59,580 nucleotides of DNA from an uncultured Prevotella sp. GTDB lineage: Bacteria > Bacteroidota > Bacteroidia > Bacteroidales > Bacteroidaceae. This document shows, piece by piece, positions 1-7,521 of the stretch (its first letter is position 1; each line of letters starts with the position of its first letter). The stretch covers positions 1 to 59,580 of the forward strand of contig CALUHC010000040.1 in NCBI GenBank assembly GCA_944320355.1, given 5' to 3'. The notes beneath the pieces were generated by a model that worked only from the letters and a program-made list of their open reading frames with translations, was not told the origin of the DNA and ran no database searches. The translations under genes and the position numbers were made by a program.

Positions 1-554
1 CCATCTTCGGCGCAGACAAAGTTTTGTCTAGGAGAAACTTCCCTCCTGGACAGCATGGCAACAACCGTCGCAGGAAGACTTCCGAGTACGGTGTCATGCT
101 GGCAGAGAAGCAGAAAGCCAAGTATACATACGGCGTGCTTGAGCGCCAGTTCCGCAATATGTTCGAGAAGGCTGCCCGTGCCGAAGGCATCACCGGCGAG
201 GTGCTGCTGCAGAATCTTGAGAGCCGACTCGACAACGTTGTGTTCCGTCTGGGCATAGCCCCCACGCGTGCCGCTGCGCGCCAGCTCGTGGGCCACAAGC
301 ATATCACGGTAGATGGCAAGGTGGTGAACATACCTTCTTACTCCGTGAAGCCGGGACAGATCGTGGCCGTTCGCGAGAAGTCCAAGTCGCTCGAAGTGAT
401 AGAGGCTGCCTTGGCTGGTTTCAACCACAGCAAGTATCCGTGGATTGAGTGGGATGAGAACATCAAGGGCGGCAAGTACCTGCACAAGCCCGACCGTGCC
501 GACATCCCCGAGAACATCAAGGAGCAGTTAATCGTTGAGTTGTACTCTAAATAA
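1..554 (+). CDS. rpsD: 30S ribosomal protein S4, 5' end cut by the window
   Basis: Primary 16S rRNA-binding protein of the small ribosomal subunit. The frame is open from base 3 (reads [12 protein letters not shown]), so the TTG at 24 is an internal Leu codon and not the start. The visible 183 residues plus about 18 missing ones give the usual Bacteroidales length near 201. Diagnostic pieces are PPGQHG near the N-terminus, the S4 RNA-binding domain around [10 protein letters not shown] and [10 protein letters not shown], and the family ending VELYSK. It is followed after 13 bp by rpoA, the usual alpha-operon order, so it is expected to be co-transcribed with rpoA and rplQ. Identity is not in doubt; only the start lies outside the window. 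Confidence 0.98.
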   Translation, partial: IFGADKVLSRRNFPPGQHGNNRRRKTSEYGVMLAEKQKAKYTYGVLERQFRNMFEKAARAEGITGEVLLQNLESRLDNVVFRLGIAPTRAAARQLVGHKHITVDGKVVNIPSYSVKPGQIVAVREKSKSLEVIEAALAGFNHSKYPWIEWDENIKGGKYLHKPDRADIPENIKEQLIVELYSK

Positions 555-567
555 AATCATTGAATCA

Positions 568-1560
568 ATGGCGATATTAGCATTTCAAAAACCTGATAAA
601 GTCGTAATGTTGGAGTCCACGGAGAAGTTCGGCAAGTTCGAGTTTCGCCCGTTGGAGCCCGGCTTCGGTGTCACCATAGGTAATGCCTTGCGCCGCATTC
701 TTCTTTCATCGCTTGAGGGCTACGCTGTAAACACCGTGCGCATAGCAGGTGTGGAGCACGAGTTCTCGTCAGTGCCCGGTGTAAAGGAAGACGTGACCAA
801 CATTATCTTGAACCTCAAGCAAGTGAGGTTCAAGCAAGTAGTAGAAGAATTCGAGAACGAAAAAGTAAGTATCACAGTTGAGAATTCTACAGAGTTTAAG
901 GCCGGTGATATAGGCAAGTATCTGACTGGATTTGAAGTGTTAAACCCGGATTTAGTGATTTGTCATTTAGATTCCAAAGCTTCAATGCAGATAGATCTTA
1001 CTATTAACAAAGGCCGCGGCTATGTACCTGCAGACGAGAACAGGGAATTCTGCACCGATGTGAACGTACTTCCTATCGATTCTATCTACACCCCGATCCG
1101 CAACGTCAAGTACGCAGTGGAGCCGTATCGTGTCGAGCAGAAGACCGACTACGACAAGCTGGTGCTTGAGGTGACGACGGATGGTTCCATTAGCCCGAAG
1201 GACGCACTCAAGGAGGCTGCCAAGATACTCATCTACCACTTCATGCTCTTCTCCGACGAGAAGATCACGCTCGAGAACACCGACGTGGACGGCAACCAGG
1301 AGTTTGATGAGGAAGTGCTCCATATGCGCCAGTTGCTCAAGACACGCCTCGTTGACATGAACCTCAGCGTGCGCGCCCTCAACTGCCTCAAGGCGGCTGA
1401 TGTAGAGACGCTCGGCGACCTTGTGCAGTACAACAAGACCGACCTCCTCAAGTTCCGCAACTTCGGCAAGAAATCGCTCACCGAGCTTGATGATTTGCTC
1501 GAGAGTCTGAATCTGTCTTTTGGAACCGATATTTCAAAGTACAAGTTGGATAAAGAGTAA
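568..1560 (+). CDS. rpoA: DNA-directed RNA polymerase subunit alpha
   Basis: Alpha subunit of RNA polymerase, 330 aa. The N-terminal dimerisation domain (about residues 1-230) carries [12 protein letters not shown] and [10 protein letters not shown]. The C-terminal DNA- and activator-binding domain (about 250-325) carries [14 protein letters not shown] and [12 protein letters not shown]. The ATG at 568 is chosen because [12 protein letters not shown] is the conserved start; the frame runs open upstream to 535 inside rpsD but those residues do not fit the family. It sits 13 bp after rpsD and 65 bp before rplQ, as in other Bacteroidales. No unusual feature was seen. Confidence 0.98.
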   Translation: MAILAFQKPDKVVMLESTEKFGKFEFRPLEPGFGVTIGNALRRILLSSLEGYAVNTVRIAGVEHEFSSVPGVKEDVTNIILNLKQVRFKQVVEEFENEKVSITVENSTEFKAGDIGKYLTGFEVLNPDLVICHLDSKASMQIDLTINKGRGYVPADENREFCTDVNVLPIDSIYTPIRNVKYAVEPYRVEQKTDYDKLVLEVTTDGSISPKDALKEAAKILIYHFMLFSDEKITLENTDVDGNQEFDEEVLHMRQLLKTRLVDMNLSVRALNCLKAADVETLGDLVQYNKTDLLKFRNFGKKSLTELDDLLESLNLSFGTDISKYKLDKE

Positions 1561-1625
1561 CCGGCGATGCCGGGGCAGACTTGCTTGCGCCCCGGCTGCC
1601 GATTTACGCAAAAGCAAAAAACAAA

Positions 1626-2180
1626 ATGAGACATAATAAGAAATTCAACCATCTGAGTCGTACTGCATCTCACCGTCATGCCATGCTTGCAAACATGGCC
1701 ATCTCGCTGATCATGCACAAAAGAATCACTACGACTCTCGCTAAGGCCAAGGCTCTGAAGAAGTATGTGGAGCCCCTCATCACCCGTTGCAAGGATGATT
1801 CCACCCACTCTCGCCGCGTGGTGTTCAGCCACCTGCAGAACAAGGAGGCAATCAAGGAACTCTTCGGGCCGGTTGCGGCCAAGGTAGGCGACCGTCCCGG
1901 TGGCTACACCCGCATCATCAAGCTCGGTTTCCGTTCGGGTGACGCAGCCCAGATATGTTTCATCGAGCTTGTAGACTTCGATGAGAATATGGCCAAGACC
2001 GAGGGCAAGAAGAAGGCTACGCGCCGCTCGCGCCGCTCCAAGGCTGCCGCCGCTCCCGCTGAGGGCGCTGCCGAGGCTGCCGCAACAGAGGCAACAGTGG
2101 CAGAGGCACCGGCCGCAGAAGTAGCAGCCGAGCCCGCTGCCGAGGCAGAGGCCAAGGGCGAGGCTACCAAGGCTGAATAA
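1626..2180 (+). CDS. rplQ: 50S ribosomal protein L17 with Ala/Glu-rich tail
   Basis: Large-subunit ribosomal protein L17, 184 aa. The L17 core occupies about residues 1-128, beginning [13 protein letters not shown] and ending near [14 protein letters not shown]. It is followed by a basic stretch ([12 protein letters not shown]) and then about 45 residues made almost only of Ala, Glu, Pro and Thr. Such low-complexity tails occur in other Bacteroidetes L17 proteins; their role is not known. ATG 1626 is chosen over an upstream in-frame start at 1581 because RHNKKF is the conserved L17 start. It is the last gene of the operon, with a strong terminator 32 bp downstream. Confidence 0.97.
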   Translation: MRHNKKFNHLSRTASHRHAMLANMAISLIMHKRITTTLAKAKALKKYVEPLITRCKDDSTHSRRVVFSHLQNKEAIKELFGPVAAKVGDRPGGYTRIIKLGFRSGDAAQICFIELVDFDENMAKTEGKKKATRRSRRSKAAAAPAEGAAEAAATEATVAEAPAAEVAAEPAAEAEAKGEATKAE

Positions 2181-2212
2181 ATTTTATAGGCAACCCAATC
2201 TTGTTGATAACA

Positions 2213-2250
2213 GAGGCCGGACGGCGAGATGCCATCCGGCCTCTTTTTTT
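2213..2250 (+). terminator. Rho-independent terminator after rplQ
   Basis: A GC-rich hairpin, GAGGCCGGA...TCCGGCCTC with a few more inner pairs (GG/CC), is followed directly by seven T residues. It ends the rpsD-rpoA-rplQ transcript. It lies before the 3' end of the converging araC-type gene. Confidence 0.92.
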
Positions 2251-2345
2251 GTCTTACTTGCATATTGTCATCTGAGACCAATGCAAAGCTCAAAGCGAAC
2301 TGCTGAATATCAAAATGTCACGTAACAGGCATTGTCGGCCTGGGC

Positions 2346-3239
2346 CTAATTGCCAAGTCGGAATTCCTTAGGGGTGCACCCTACTTGTTTCTTAAAGAAG
2401 CGAAGGAAGTGCTGCGGATATTGGAAGCCCAGCATATACGCTACCTGTTTCGTGTTCATCTTCGGGTCGAGCAGGGCGTTCTTTGCTATTTCCGCTATTT
2501 TGAATTGGATAAGTTCGTATGGAGTCTTGCCTGTCTCAGATTTCACCAAATCTCCAAAGTAGTTGGGGGAAAGGCAAACCTTTTCGGCAAAATACTTTAC
2601 TGTGGGAAGTCCCTGCAGGCGTGCCGTGCCGGAATCCCAGTACTCGTCAAGCAATTGTTCGAAACGGGCGAGGACATCGTTGTTCAGCACCTCGCGAGTG
2701 ACGAACTGGCGCTCATAAAAGCGCATACAATAGTTGAGCAGCACTTCTATATTCGAGACAAACAATTGGCGTGAAAACTTATCGACAGGGTGTTCCAATT
2801 CCCGATTTATGTTGTCCATATAGTTCTGTATGACAGCACATTTATTCGAGGACAAGTGCAGCGCCTCATTGGATGTGTAGGAAGAGAACGTGAACTGCCT
2901 CATCTTTTTGGCCAATGCTGTGCCATGCAAGTGGTCGGGGTGAAACATCAGTCCTGTGGCTACCGGGACAGGGCCGCCCGGCATACGATGCACCCCGATT
3001 GTTTGTCCGGGTGCCAGGCAGATTACTGTTCCGTCATCAAAATCATATTTGGTCTTGCCGTAGTCCATTGTTATGCCGACTGTTTTTACCAAGTATAAGG
3101 CATAGAAGCCAAATGTCATCTTATGAGTAGGCTGGTTCTCCGAACGGTCAAAATGAATGATGCCAATCTGGGGGTGCTTGGTCTTCACACCGAAAAACTG
3201 GTTGTATTGCTGGATTGTGTCTGCTGTTACTATGTCCAT
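2346..3239 (-). CDS. AraC-family transcriptional regulator
   Basis: DNA-binding regulator of 297 aa (300 if started at 3248). The N-terminal half looks like a cupin-type sensor (around LAPGQTIGVHRMPGG). The C-terminal 100 residues form the double helix-turn-helix of the AraC/XylS family, with KYFAEKVCLSPNYFGDL and, near the end, VAYMLGFQYPQHFLRFFKK followed by CTPKEFR. The later ATG (3239) is preferred because a -7 box at 3259-3266 on this strand leaves almost no leader for the earlier one. It is divergent from the DUF362/hydrolase/cyclophilin-like cassette, so it probably controls that cassette (inference from position). The ligand is unknown. Confidence 0.9.
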   Translation of the reverse strand: MDIVTADTIQQYNQFFGVKTKHPQIGIIHFDRSENQPTHKMTFGFYALYLVKTVGITMDYGKTKYDFDDGTVICLAPGQTIGVHRMPGGPVPVATGLMFHPDHLHGTALAKKMRQFTFSSYTSNEALHLSSNKCAVIQNYMDNINRELEHPVDKFSRQLFVSNIEVLLNYCMRFYERQFVTREVLNNDVLARFEQLLDEYWDSGTARLQGLPTVKYFAEKVCLSPNYFGDLVKSETGKTPYELIQFKIAEIAKNALLDPKMNTKQVAYMLGFQYPQHFLRFFKKQVGCTPKEFRLGN

Positions 3240-3258
3240 GGCTTGCACTTTTTGATTG

Positions 3259-3266
3259 CAAATATA
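3259..3266 (-). promoter_or_regulatory. -7 box of the araC-type gene
   Basis: On the minus strand the bases read TATATTTG followed by C, matching the Bacteroidetes -7 element TAnnTTTG. No good TTTG was found at the ideal 19-bp spacing upstream, so the -33 element is weak or replaced by an activator. Confidence 0.55.
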
Positions 3267-3436
3267 GCTTTTTCTCTTTACAATCAGGACATTGCTATCT
3301 TCTGCTCATGTAATCGGGGTACATTTCTCCGTTGTACAGGTATTTTATTTGGTTCACTTTGTCGCGTTGTTTGCAAAACCGTAATCAAGGTATTTTTGAC
3401 GGTTATACAGATACCTGAGATTGTGTTTATTCCGGT

Positions 3437-3444
3437 TACCTTTG
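3437..3444 (+). promoter_or_regulatory. -7 box of the DUF362 cassette
   Basis: TACCTTTG, a match to TAnnTTTG, lies 25 bp upstream of the ATG at 3470. The -33 position has no TTTG, which would fit activator dependence, perhaps on the divergent AraC-type regulator. Confidence 0.5.
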
Positions 3445-3469
3445 TAGAAAAAATACACAATGTAAGATT

Positions 3470-4531
3470 ATGAGGCATATAGTAATGACAATGGTTGCGA
3501 GTTTGTTGGCAATGGGCACATCGGCCTTTGCCCAACAAAGCCCGATGCCGGGAAAAGGCGGGGATAAATATGTGGCGTATGATGAGCGTAATGGCAATGA
3601 GTCAATAGTCTATTTCACGCGTAGCCTGGGTCCGGATGGCCTTGTCAAGGCATACGAACAGGTTTGCGGGAACATAAAGGGAAATGTCGGCGTAAAGCTG
3701 CACACCGGCGAACAGAACGGCCCGAACATCATTCCGCGTGAATGGGTGAGAGCGTTGCTGCAAAAAGACTTGCCGGAAGCCAAGATTGTGGAAACCAACA
3801 CATATTATGAAGGTGACCGATATACCACGGAGCAGCATCGCAAGACGCTTGAGGTGAACGGATGGACATTCTGCCCGGTGGACATCTTGGACGAGGAGGA
3901 CACATTGACATTGCCTGTATATGGCGGGAAATGGTTCGGGAAAATGTCTGTAGGCAGCCACCTGGCAAACTACAATTCACTTGTTGTGCTGACCCATTTC
4001 AAGGGGCATACACAGGGAGGCTTCGGTGGCAGCAACAAAAACATAGGCATTGGTTGCGCTGACGGCCGCGTCGGCAAGGCATGGATACACACCTCGCCGG
4101 GGCAGGACAACCAATGGGACATCAGCAAGGAGGAGCAGATGGAGCGGATGACTGAATCCACGAAGTCTGTCATCGACTATTTCGGCAAAAACATTGCGTA
4201 CGTGAATGTCATGCGCAATATGTCAGTCTCGTGCGACTGTGAGGGCGTGAACGCCGCTCCTGTTGTGACACCGGATGTCGGAATACTGTCTTCCACTGAT
4301 ATTCTTGCTCTTGACCAGGCCTGTGTGGATTTGGTATATGCCATGACGGAAGCGGAACACCATGATTTGGTGGAGCGAATCGAGACCCGCCACGGGTTGC
4401 GCCAGCTTTCATATATGAAAGAGTTGGGCATGGGCAACAACCGCTATGTCCTCATTGACTTGGATAACGGCGGAAAGCGCATCACTGCCGCTGAAGCCGT
4501 AAAGGGACTTAAGCCGTTTGTACAGGAATGA
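3470..4531 (+). CDS. Secreted DUF362 domain protein
   Basis: 353 aa with an N-terminal signal peptide (MRHIVMTMVASLLAMGTSAFAQQ), so it is exported. The body matches the DUF362 family: GPNIIPREWVRALL near residue 85, and a glycine-rich segment TQGGFGGSNKNIGIGCADG near residue 180 that is typical of the family. Many DUF362 proteins carry a C-terminal ferredoxin domain; none is visible here (no CxxCxxC cluster). The biochemical role of the family is not established. It is 21 bp upstream of the broken alpha/beta hydrolase and probably shares its transcript. The divergent AraC-type gene is the likely regulator. Confidence 0.82.
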   Translation: MRHIVMTMVASLLAMGTSAFAQQSPMPGKGGDKYVAYDERNGNESIVYFTRSLGPDGLVKAYEQVCGNIKGNVGVKLHTGEQNGPNIIPREWVRALLQKDLPEAKIVETNTYYEGDRYTTEQHRKTLEVNGWTFCPVDILDEEDTLTLPVYGGKWFGKMSVGSHLANYNSLVVLTHFKGHTQGGFGGSNKNIGIGCADGRVGKAWIHTSPGQDNQWDISKEEQMERMTESTKSVIDYFGKNIAYVNVMRNMSVSCDCEGVNAAPVVTPDVGILSSTDILALDQACVDLVYAMTEAEHHDLVERIETRHGLRQLSYMKELGMGNNRYVLIDLDNGGKRITAAEAVKGLKPFVQE

Positions 4532-4552
4532 CAATCATAAAAACACTGATAT

Positions 4553-5802
4553 ATGAAGTTTGTGACAATACTCACCGCAGGTCTGTTGGCCTTCAGTATG
4601 GCAGCCCTTGCGCAAAGCGAGAATGCAACAGAGTTTAGGGAAGAGCAGCTGAACTTGACAGCAGAGTGGGACAAGGTGTTCACGCAGAGTGACAAGGTGA
4701 GCCACAGCAAGATCGCCTTCCACAACCGATACGGCATCACGCTCGCTGCCGATATTTACATCCCCAAGAATGCGGCAGGCAAGCTCCCGGCCATAGCGGT
4801 CAGCGGGCCGTTTGGGGCGGTTAAGGAGCAGGCATCGGGACTTTATGCCCAGACATTGGCAGAGCATGGCTTCCTGACCATCGCTTTCGACCCCTCGTTT
4901 ACCGGAGAAAGCGGCGGACAGCCCCGTGGCGTGGCTTCGCCGGACATCAATACTGAAGATTTCAGCGCGGCGGTGGACTATCTTTCCACCCGTGAGGATG
5001 TGGACCCTGAGCGTATCGGCATACTCGGCATCTGCGGTTTCGGTGGTTTCGCCATCAATGCCGCGGCCATGGACACGCGCGTCAAGGCTACGGTGGCATC
5101 GACGATGTATGACATCTGCCGTGGAACAGCCAACGGCTATTTCGACGCCAATGACAATGCCGACGCCCGATACGAAATGCGAAAGGCGCTGAATGCCCAG
5201 CGCACCGAAGACTACCGTAACGGCACATACAAGCGCACGGTGATGAACCCCAAGCCTGCTGACGATGCGCCGCAGTTCATGAAGGACTACTATGACTATT
5301 ATAAAACGGAGCGCGGCTATCATCCCCGTTCCATCAACTCCGGCCTTGGCTGGAATGTCACTTCCTCGCTTTCGCTTCTCAATATGCCCATCTTGGCTTA
5401 CAGCGATGAAATACGCAGTGCCGTGTTGGTGGTGCATGGCGAAAAGGCACATTCGCGCTACTTCGGCGAAGATGCCTTCAGGAAACTGAGAAGCTGTTTT
5501 GATTTTATAAAACTTGTCTTTTATACCTGCCGTCTTGAGTGTCTTTTCGGTCATATTCGCCCGTTTGCTTCGTCACATAGCCCGCTATGCTCCTCAGTAA
5601 CCGGGCAAATATACCTCGAAAATCCATCTCAATTCGGCAGCTTATAAAATCAAAACAGCTTCTGAGAGGTGACAACAAGGAATTGTATATCGTGCCCGGA
5701 GCCAGCCATACCGACCTGTACGACAACCCGGACAAGATACCGTTTGCCAAGATTGTCGGGTTTTATAACAAATACTTGGTGAGACACGAAACGGCTGATT
5801 AA
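4553..5802 (+). pseudogene. Exported alpha/beta hydrolase split by a MITE
   Basis: The first part (4553-5490) encodes a signal peptide (ending AALAQ) and an alpha/beta-hydrolase fold of the dienelactone-hydrolase type, with a nucleophile elbow GICGFGG (Cys161). The second part (5662-5802) encodes the end of the same protein, with IVPGASHTDLYD holding the catalytic-type His. Between them lies a 171-bp inverted-repeat element flanked by CTGAG on both sides. The element plus one CTGAG adds 176 bp, which shifts the frame; as it stands, translation runs into the insert and stops at 5647. Removing 176 bp restores one frame of 357 residues across FRKLRGDNKELY. The interruption therefore looks recent. 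The gene sits between the DUF362 gene and the cyclophilin-like lipoprotein. Confidence 0.9.
5491..5661. mobile_element. 171-bp MITE with 20-bp perfect TIRs and 5-bp TSD
   Basis: The ends are perfect 20-bp inverted repeats: 5491-5510 (AAGCTGTTTTGATTTTATAA) and 5642-5661 (its reverse complement). Directly outside both ends is the pentamer CTGAG (5486-5490 and 5662-5666), a target-site duplication. The interior has no open frame for a transposase and contains a small palindrome with the core CATAGCCCGCTATG. It is a non-autonomous element that would need a transposase in trans. The parent insertion-sequence family cannot be named from this window. Confidence 0.92.
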
Positions 5803-6313
5803 CTGCAGTGGACTGGCAATCCTCTTCCTTTTCACGTCGTTGGCACTCATGGCCTGCTCCGACGACGACCCGGTGGGGGAAATGACGGAAGTCCAGACGC
5901 CGCCTGGCGGAGACGGTGGGGGAAGCAGCGGTGAAGTGGATGATGATGACAACGACCCTATGGACAGGAACATTACGATTTCTGCAAACGGGATATCCTT
6001 TTCGGCCACCCTTGAAGACAATGAGGCTGCCCGCGCCTTTGCCGGCCTGCTTCCCCTTACGCTGGATATGAGCGAGATGAACGGCAACGAGAAGTACCAT
6101 TGTCTGGATGGCAGCCTGCCTGCTGAAAGCTTCCGTCCGGGAGCCATCAGGACGGGCGACCTGATGCTCTATGGCTCGTCCTGCGTTGTATTGTTTTACG
6201 AAACCTTTTCGTCCGGCTACAGTTACACGCGCCTGGGGCGGATAGACAACCCCGAAGGACTCTCCGCAGCCTTGGGTAGCGGCGACGTTACCGTGAGGTT
6301 TGAGGTGCAATAG
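5786..6313 (+). CDS. Cyclophilin-like fold lipoprotein, canonical start missing
   Basis: The C-terminal 115 residues match the small cyclophilin-like fold proteins (ISANGISFSATLEDNEAA, then LPLTLDMSEMNGNEKY, GDLMLYGSSCVVLFY and YTRLGRIDNPEGL). In front lies an Asp/Gly-rich linker and a lipoprotein signal (KRLINCSGLAILFLF... LALMAC). The natural start of that signal would be the codon before AAACGG, but this codon is ACG (5786) and a stop lies just before it. The first canonical in-frame starts are TTG 5840 and ATG 5849, which leave out the signal's basic end and most of its hydrophobic core. Either a rare start is used or the gene has lost export. It is the third gene of the DUF362 cassette and overlaps the end of the hydrolase frame. 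Confidence 0.7.
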   Translation, partial: TKRLINCSGLAILFLFTSLALMACSDDDPVGEMTEVQTPPGGDGGGSSGEVDDDDNDPMDRNITISANGISFSATLEDNEAARAFAGLLPLTLDMSEMNGNEKYHCLDGSLPAESFRPGAIRTGDLMLYGSSCVVLFYETFSSGYSYTRLGRIDNPEGLSAALGSGDVTVRFEVQ

Positions 6314-6370
6314 CATAGGCAACGGAACGTGAGTCAGGCATAAGTACTATGAATGTCCGCATTCTGCCCA

Positions 6371-6510
6371 TACTTGCAAATGTGCAACTGAAAACGCCTT
6401 CTGCCGTCTTGTTTTTCGGTATGTGCCATATCTCAGCGCGAAACGGTGCGTTCTGCAACTCGCTGGGTACCAGTTGATTGGCAGGTGTTTCCTTCGTGGC
6501 TGTCTTTACC
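6371..6510 (+). repeat. RF1 element, copy A (three 22-bp units deleted)
   Basis: It starts TACTTGCAAATGTGCAACTG like the other RF1 copies and is nearly identical to copy B (21460-21682) up to unit 1. Then exactly 66 bp of copy B (units 2 to 4) are missing, with the break at a shared AAACG. The end of the element (CTTTAACAT...) is interrupted at about 6510 by an RF2 fragment. Confidence 0.85.
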
Positions 6511-6511
6511 C

Positions 6512-6544
6512 AAAATCATTAGAGTCCAAAGTGATTTCGTACTG
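6512..6544 (+). repeat. RF2 fragment
   Basis: AATCATTAGAGTCCAAAGTG followed by ATTTCGTACTG matches the end of the RF2 elements at 54199-54382 (reverse strand) and 59441-59580. Only this terminal 33 bp is present. Confidence 0.7.
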
Positions 6545-6597
6545 TTGACGCGTGATTCACAATTTTTCATTTGGAAACCGAATTTTAACATAAAAGT

Positions 6598-6630
6598 TTT
6601 GCCCGTGTTGGAAATTTTTGCGTATCTTTG
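6598..6630 (+). promoter_or_regulatory. Bacteroidetes-type promoter of a candidate ncRNA
   Basis: TTTG at 6598-6601 and TATCTTTG at 6623-6630 are separated by 21 bp, close to the consensus spacing of 19-21. No reading frame with coding character follows for 800 bp. The -33 TTTG lies at the end of a TTTAACATAAAAG sequence that resembles the RF1 tail. Confidence 0.7.
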
Positions 6631-6636
6631 CATAAC

Positions 6637-6937
6637 CGCAAGCTAGCCCCGATAGGGTAGGGCGGCGGTATCATGTTTTAGGAAAGACGTTTTCGGACGT
6701 TTGTCTTGTGAGTCACGAACTTCGCAAATTCACCAACCCACAACAGGCAGACAGCAACGAAGATGTCCGTGTAGTGCGTATCTGTTACGCCTTGCCGTTA
6801 GTGTATTCTATATGGTATTGGCTGTACTGCATATCGTACTGGCGTGGGCTAGATGCGTTGCTTATCCTGTGTGGGAAAGGCAATGCGAAGGCCTGTGACT
6901 CCAGGATGGGCAGGAACAGACACCTACGCCTTTTTTA
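6637..6937 (+). ncRNA. Candidate structured small RNA, about 300 nt
   Basis: It runs from the expected start site of a good promoter to a run of six T (6931-6936) and has no coding frame. Several helices can be drawn by eye: CTAGCCC near the 5' end with GGGCTAG about 200 nt later; AAGAC with GTCTT around 6685-6710; GCGTTGC with GCAATGC; and GGCGT with ACGCC just before the T run, which would act as terminator. The signatures of RNase P RNA (GAGGAAAGTCCGGGC), tmRNA and SRP RNA are absent. A divergent 6S RNA or a Bacteroidales-specific RNA is possible but was not shown. Confidence 0.5.
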
Positions 6938-7190
6938 TTTCATGGGGAGATGAGTTAAAATTACATTCTTTATTCCGCCTTTTTGTGGTGTCTATGGGCG
7001 TTGGATGCAGTCCGATGAGGTCTATGGATGTTTCATGCTGTTTTAGCTTTCGCCGTTCCCGTTCCGCCTGTGGCTTGGGGTTGGGGAGCCGCCCTGCCCG
7101 CCTTGCCGCCCCTTGCGGAGGCCAAAGCGGGAGTTATAGGGAGCCGACCGCAGTGAGGGTGTGCCGAAAAGTGCTTTCAGGTCAGCAAGA

Positions 7191-7362
7191 CCCTCTCCCC
7201 GACCCTCTCCCAAGGGGCGAGGGAGTAGTTTGTCCGTTAGGTGAGCTTAAAAATGAATTGTCTTAATAACATGAATGACGGTAAAATATGATGGTTCAAA
7301 ATATTCTCGGTGTGCAAAAGGTAACTACTCCCTCACCCTTTGGGAGAGGGGTGGGGAGAGGG
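7191..7362. repeat. 40-bp inverted repeat around a 92-bp spacer
   Basis: The left arm 7191-7230 (CCCTCTCCCC...GGGAGTAGTT) and the right arm 7323-7362 (AACTACTCCC...GGGGAGAGGG) are complementary over 40 bp with only a few mismatches. The spacer holds no gene. It lies upstream of the BspA-like gene and may be a non-autonomous repeat or a processed long hairpin. The rest of 6938-7521 shows nothing else recognisable. Confidence 0.8.
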
Positions 7363-7521
7363 GGATGCCCATTAGATGTGCATTTTGACACATCCCTAAG
7401 TTGGCGGACAACAGCGAAAGCTATCCCATTTCTGTTCACGTGGCAATGGGTGCCTTGCCATGCAGCCTCTTCCCTAATCTGCTAAAGCAAACATATTAAT
7501 AACAATAAATATAGATTTTTT

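Noticed and set aside
24-26. TTG as start of rpsD
   Set aside because: The frame continues to the window edge with the conserved residues IFGADKV; the true start is outside.
1904-2293. A minus-strand frame over the rplQ tail
   Set aside because: It is the complement of Ala/Glu low-complexity codons and has no independent support.
5491-5661. Invertible promoter or attenuator instead of a MITE
   Set aside because: The CTGAG duplication and the exact repair of the frame on removal are explained only by insertion.
6637-6937. RNase P RNA, tmRNA or SRP RNA
   Set aside because: AGGAAAG and GGCTAGATG resemble short pieces of RNase P RNA, but the near-universal GAGGAAAGTCCGGGC core is absent. No tRNA-like end for tmRNA and no SRP loop motif were seen.
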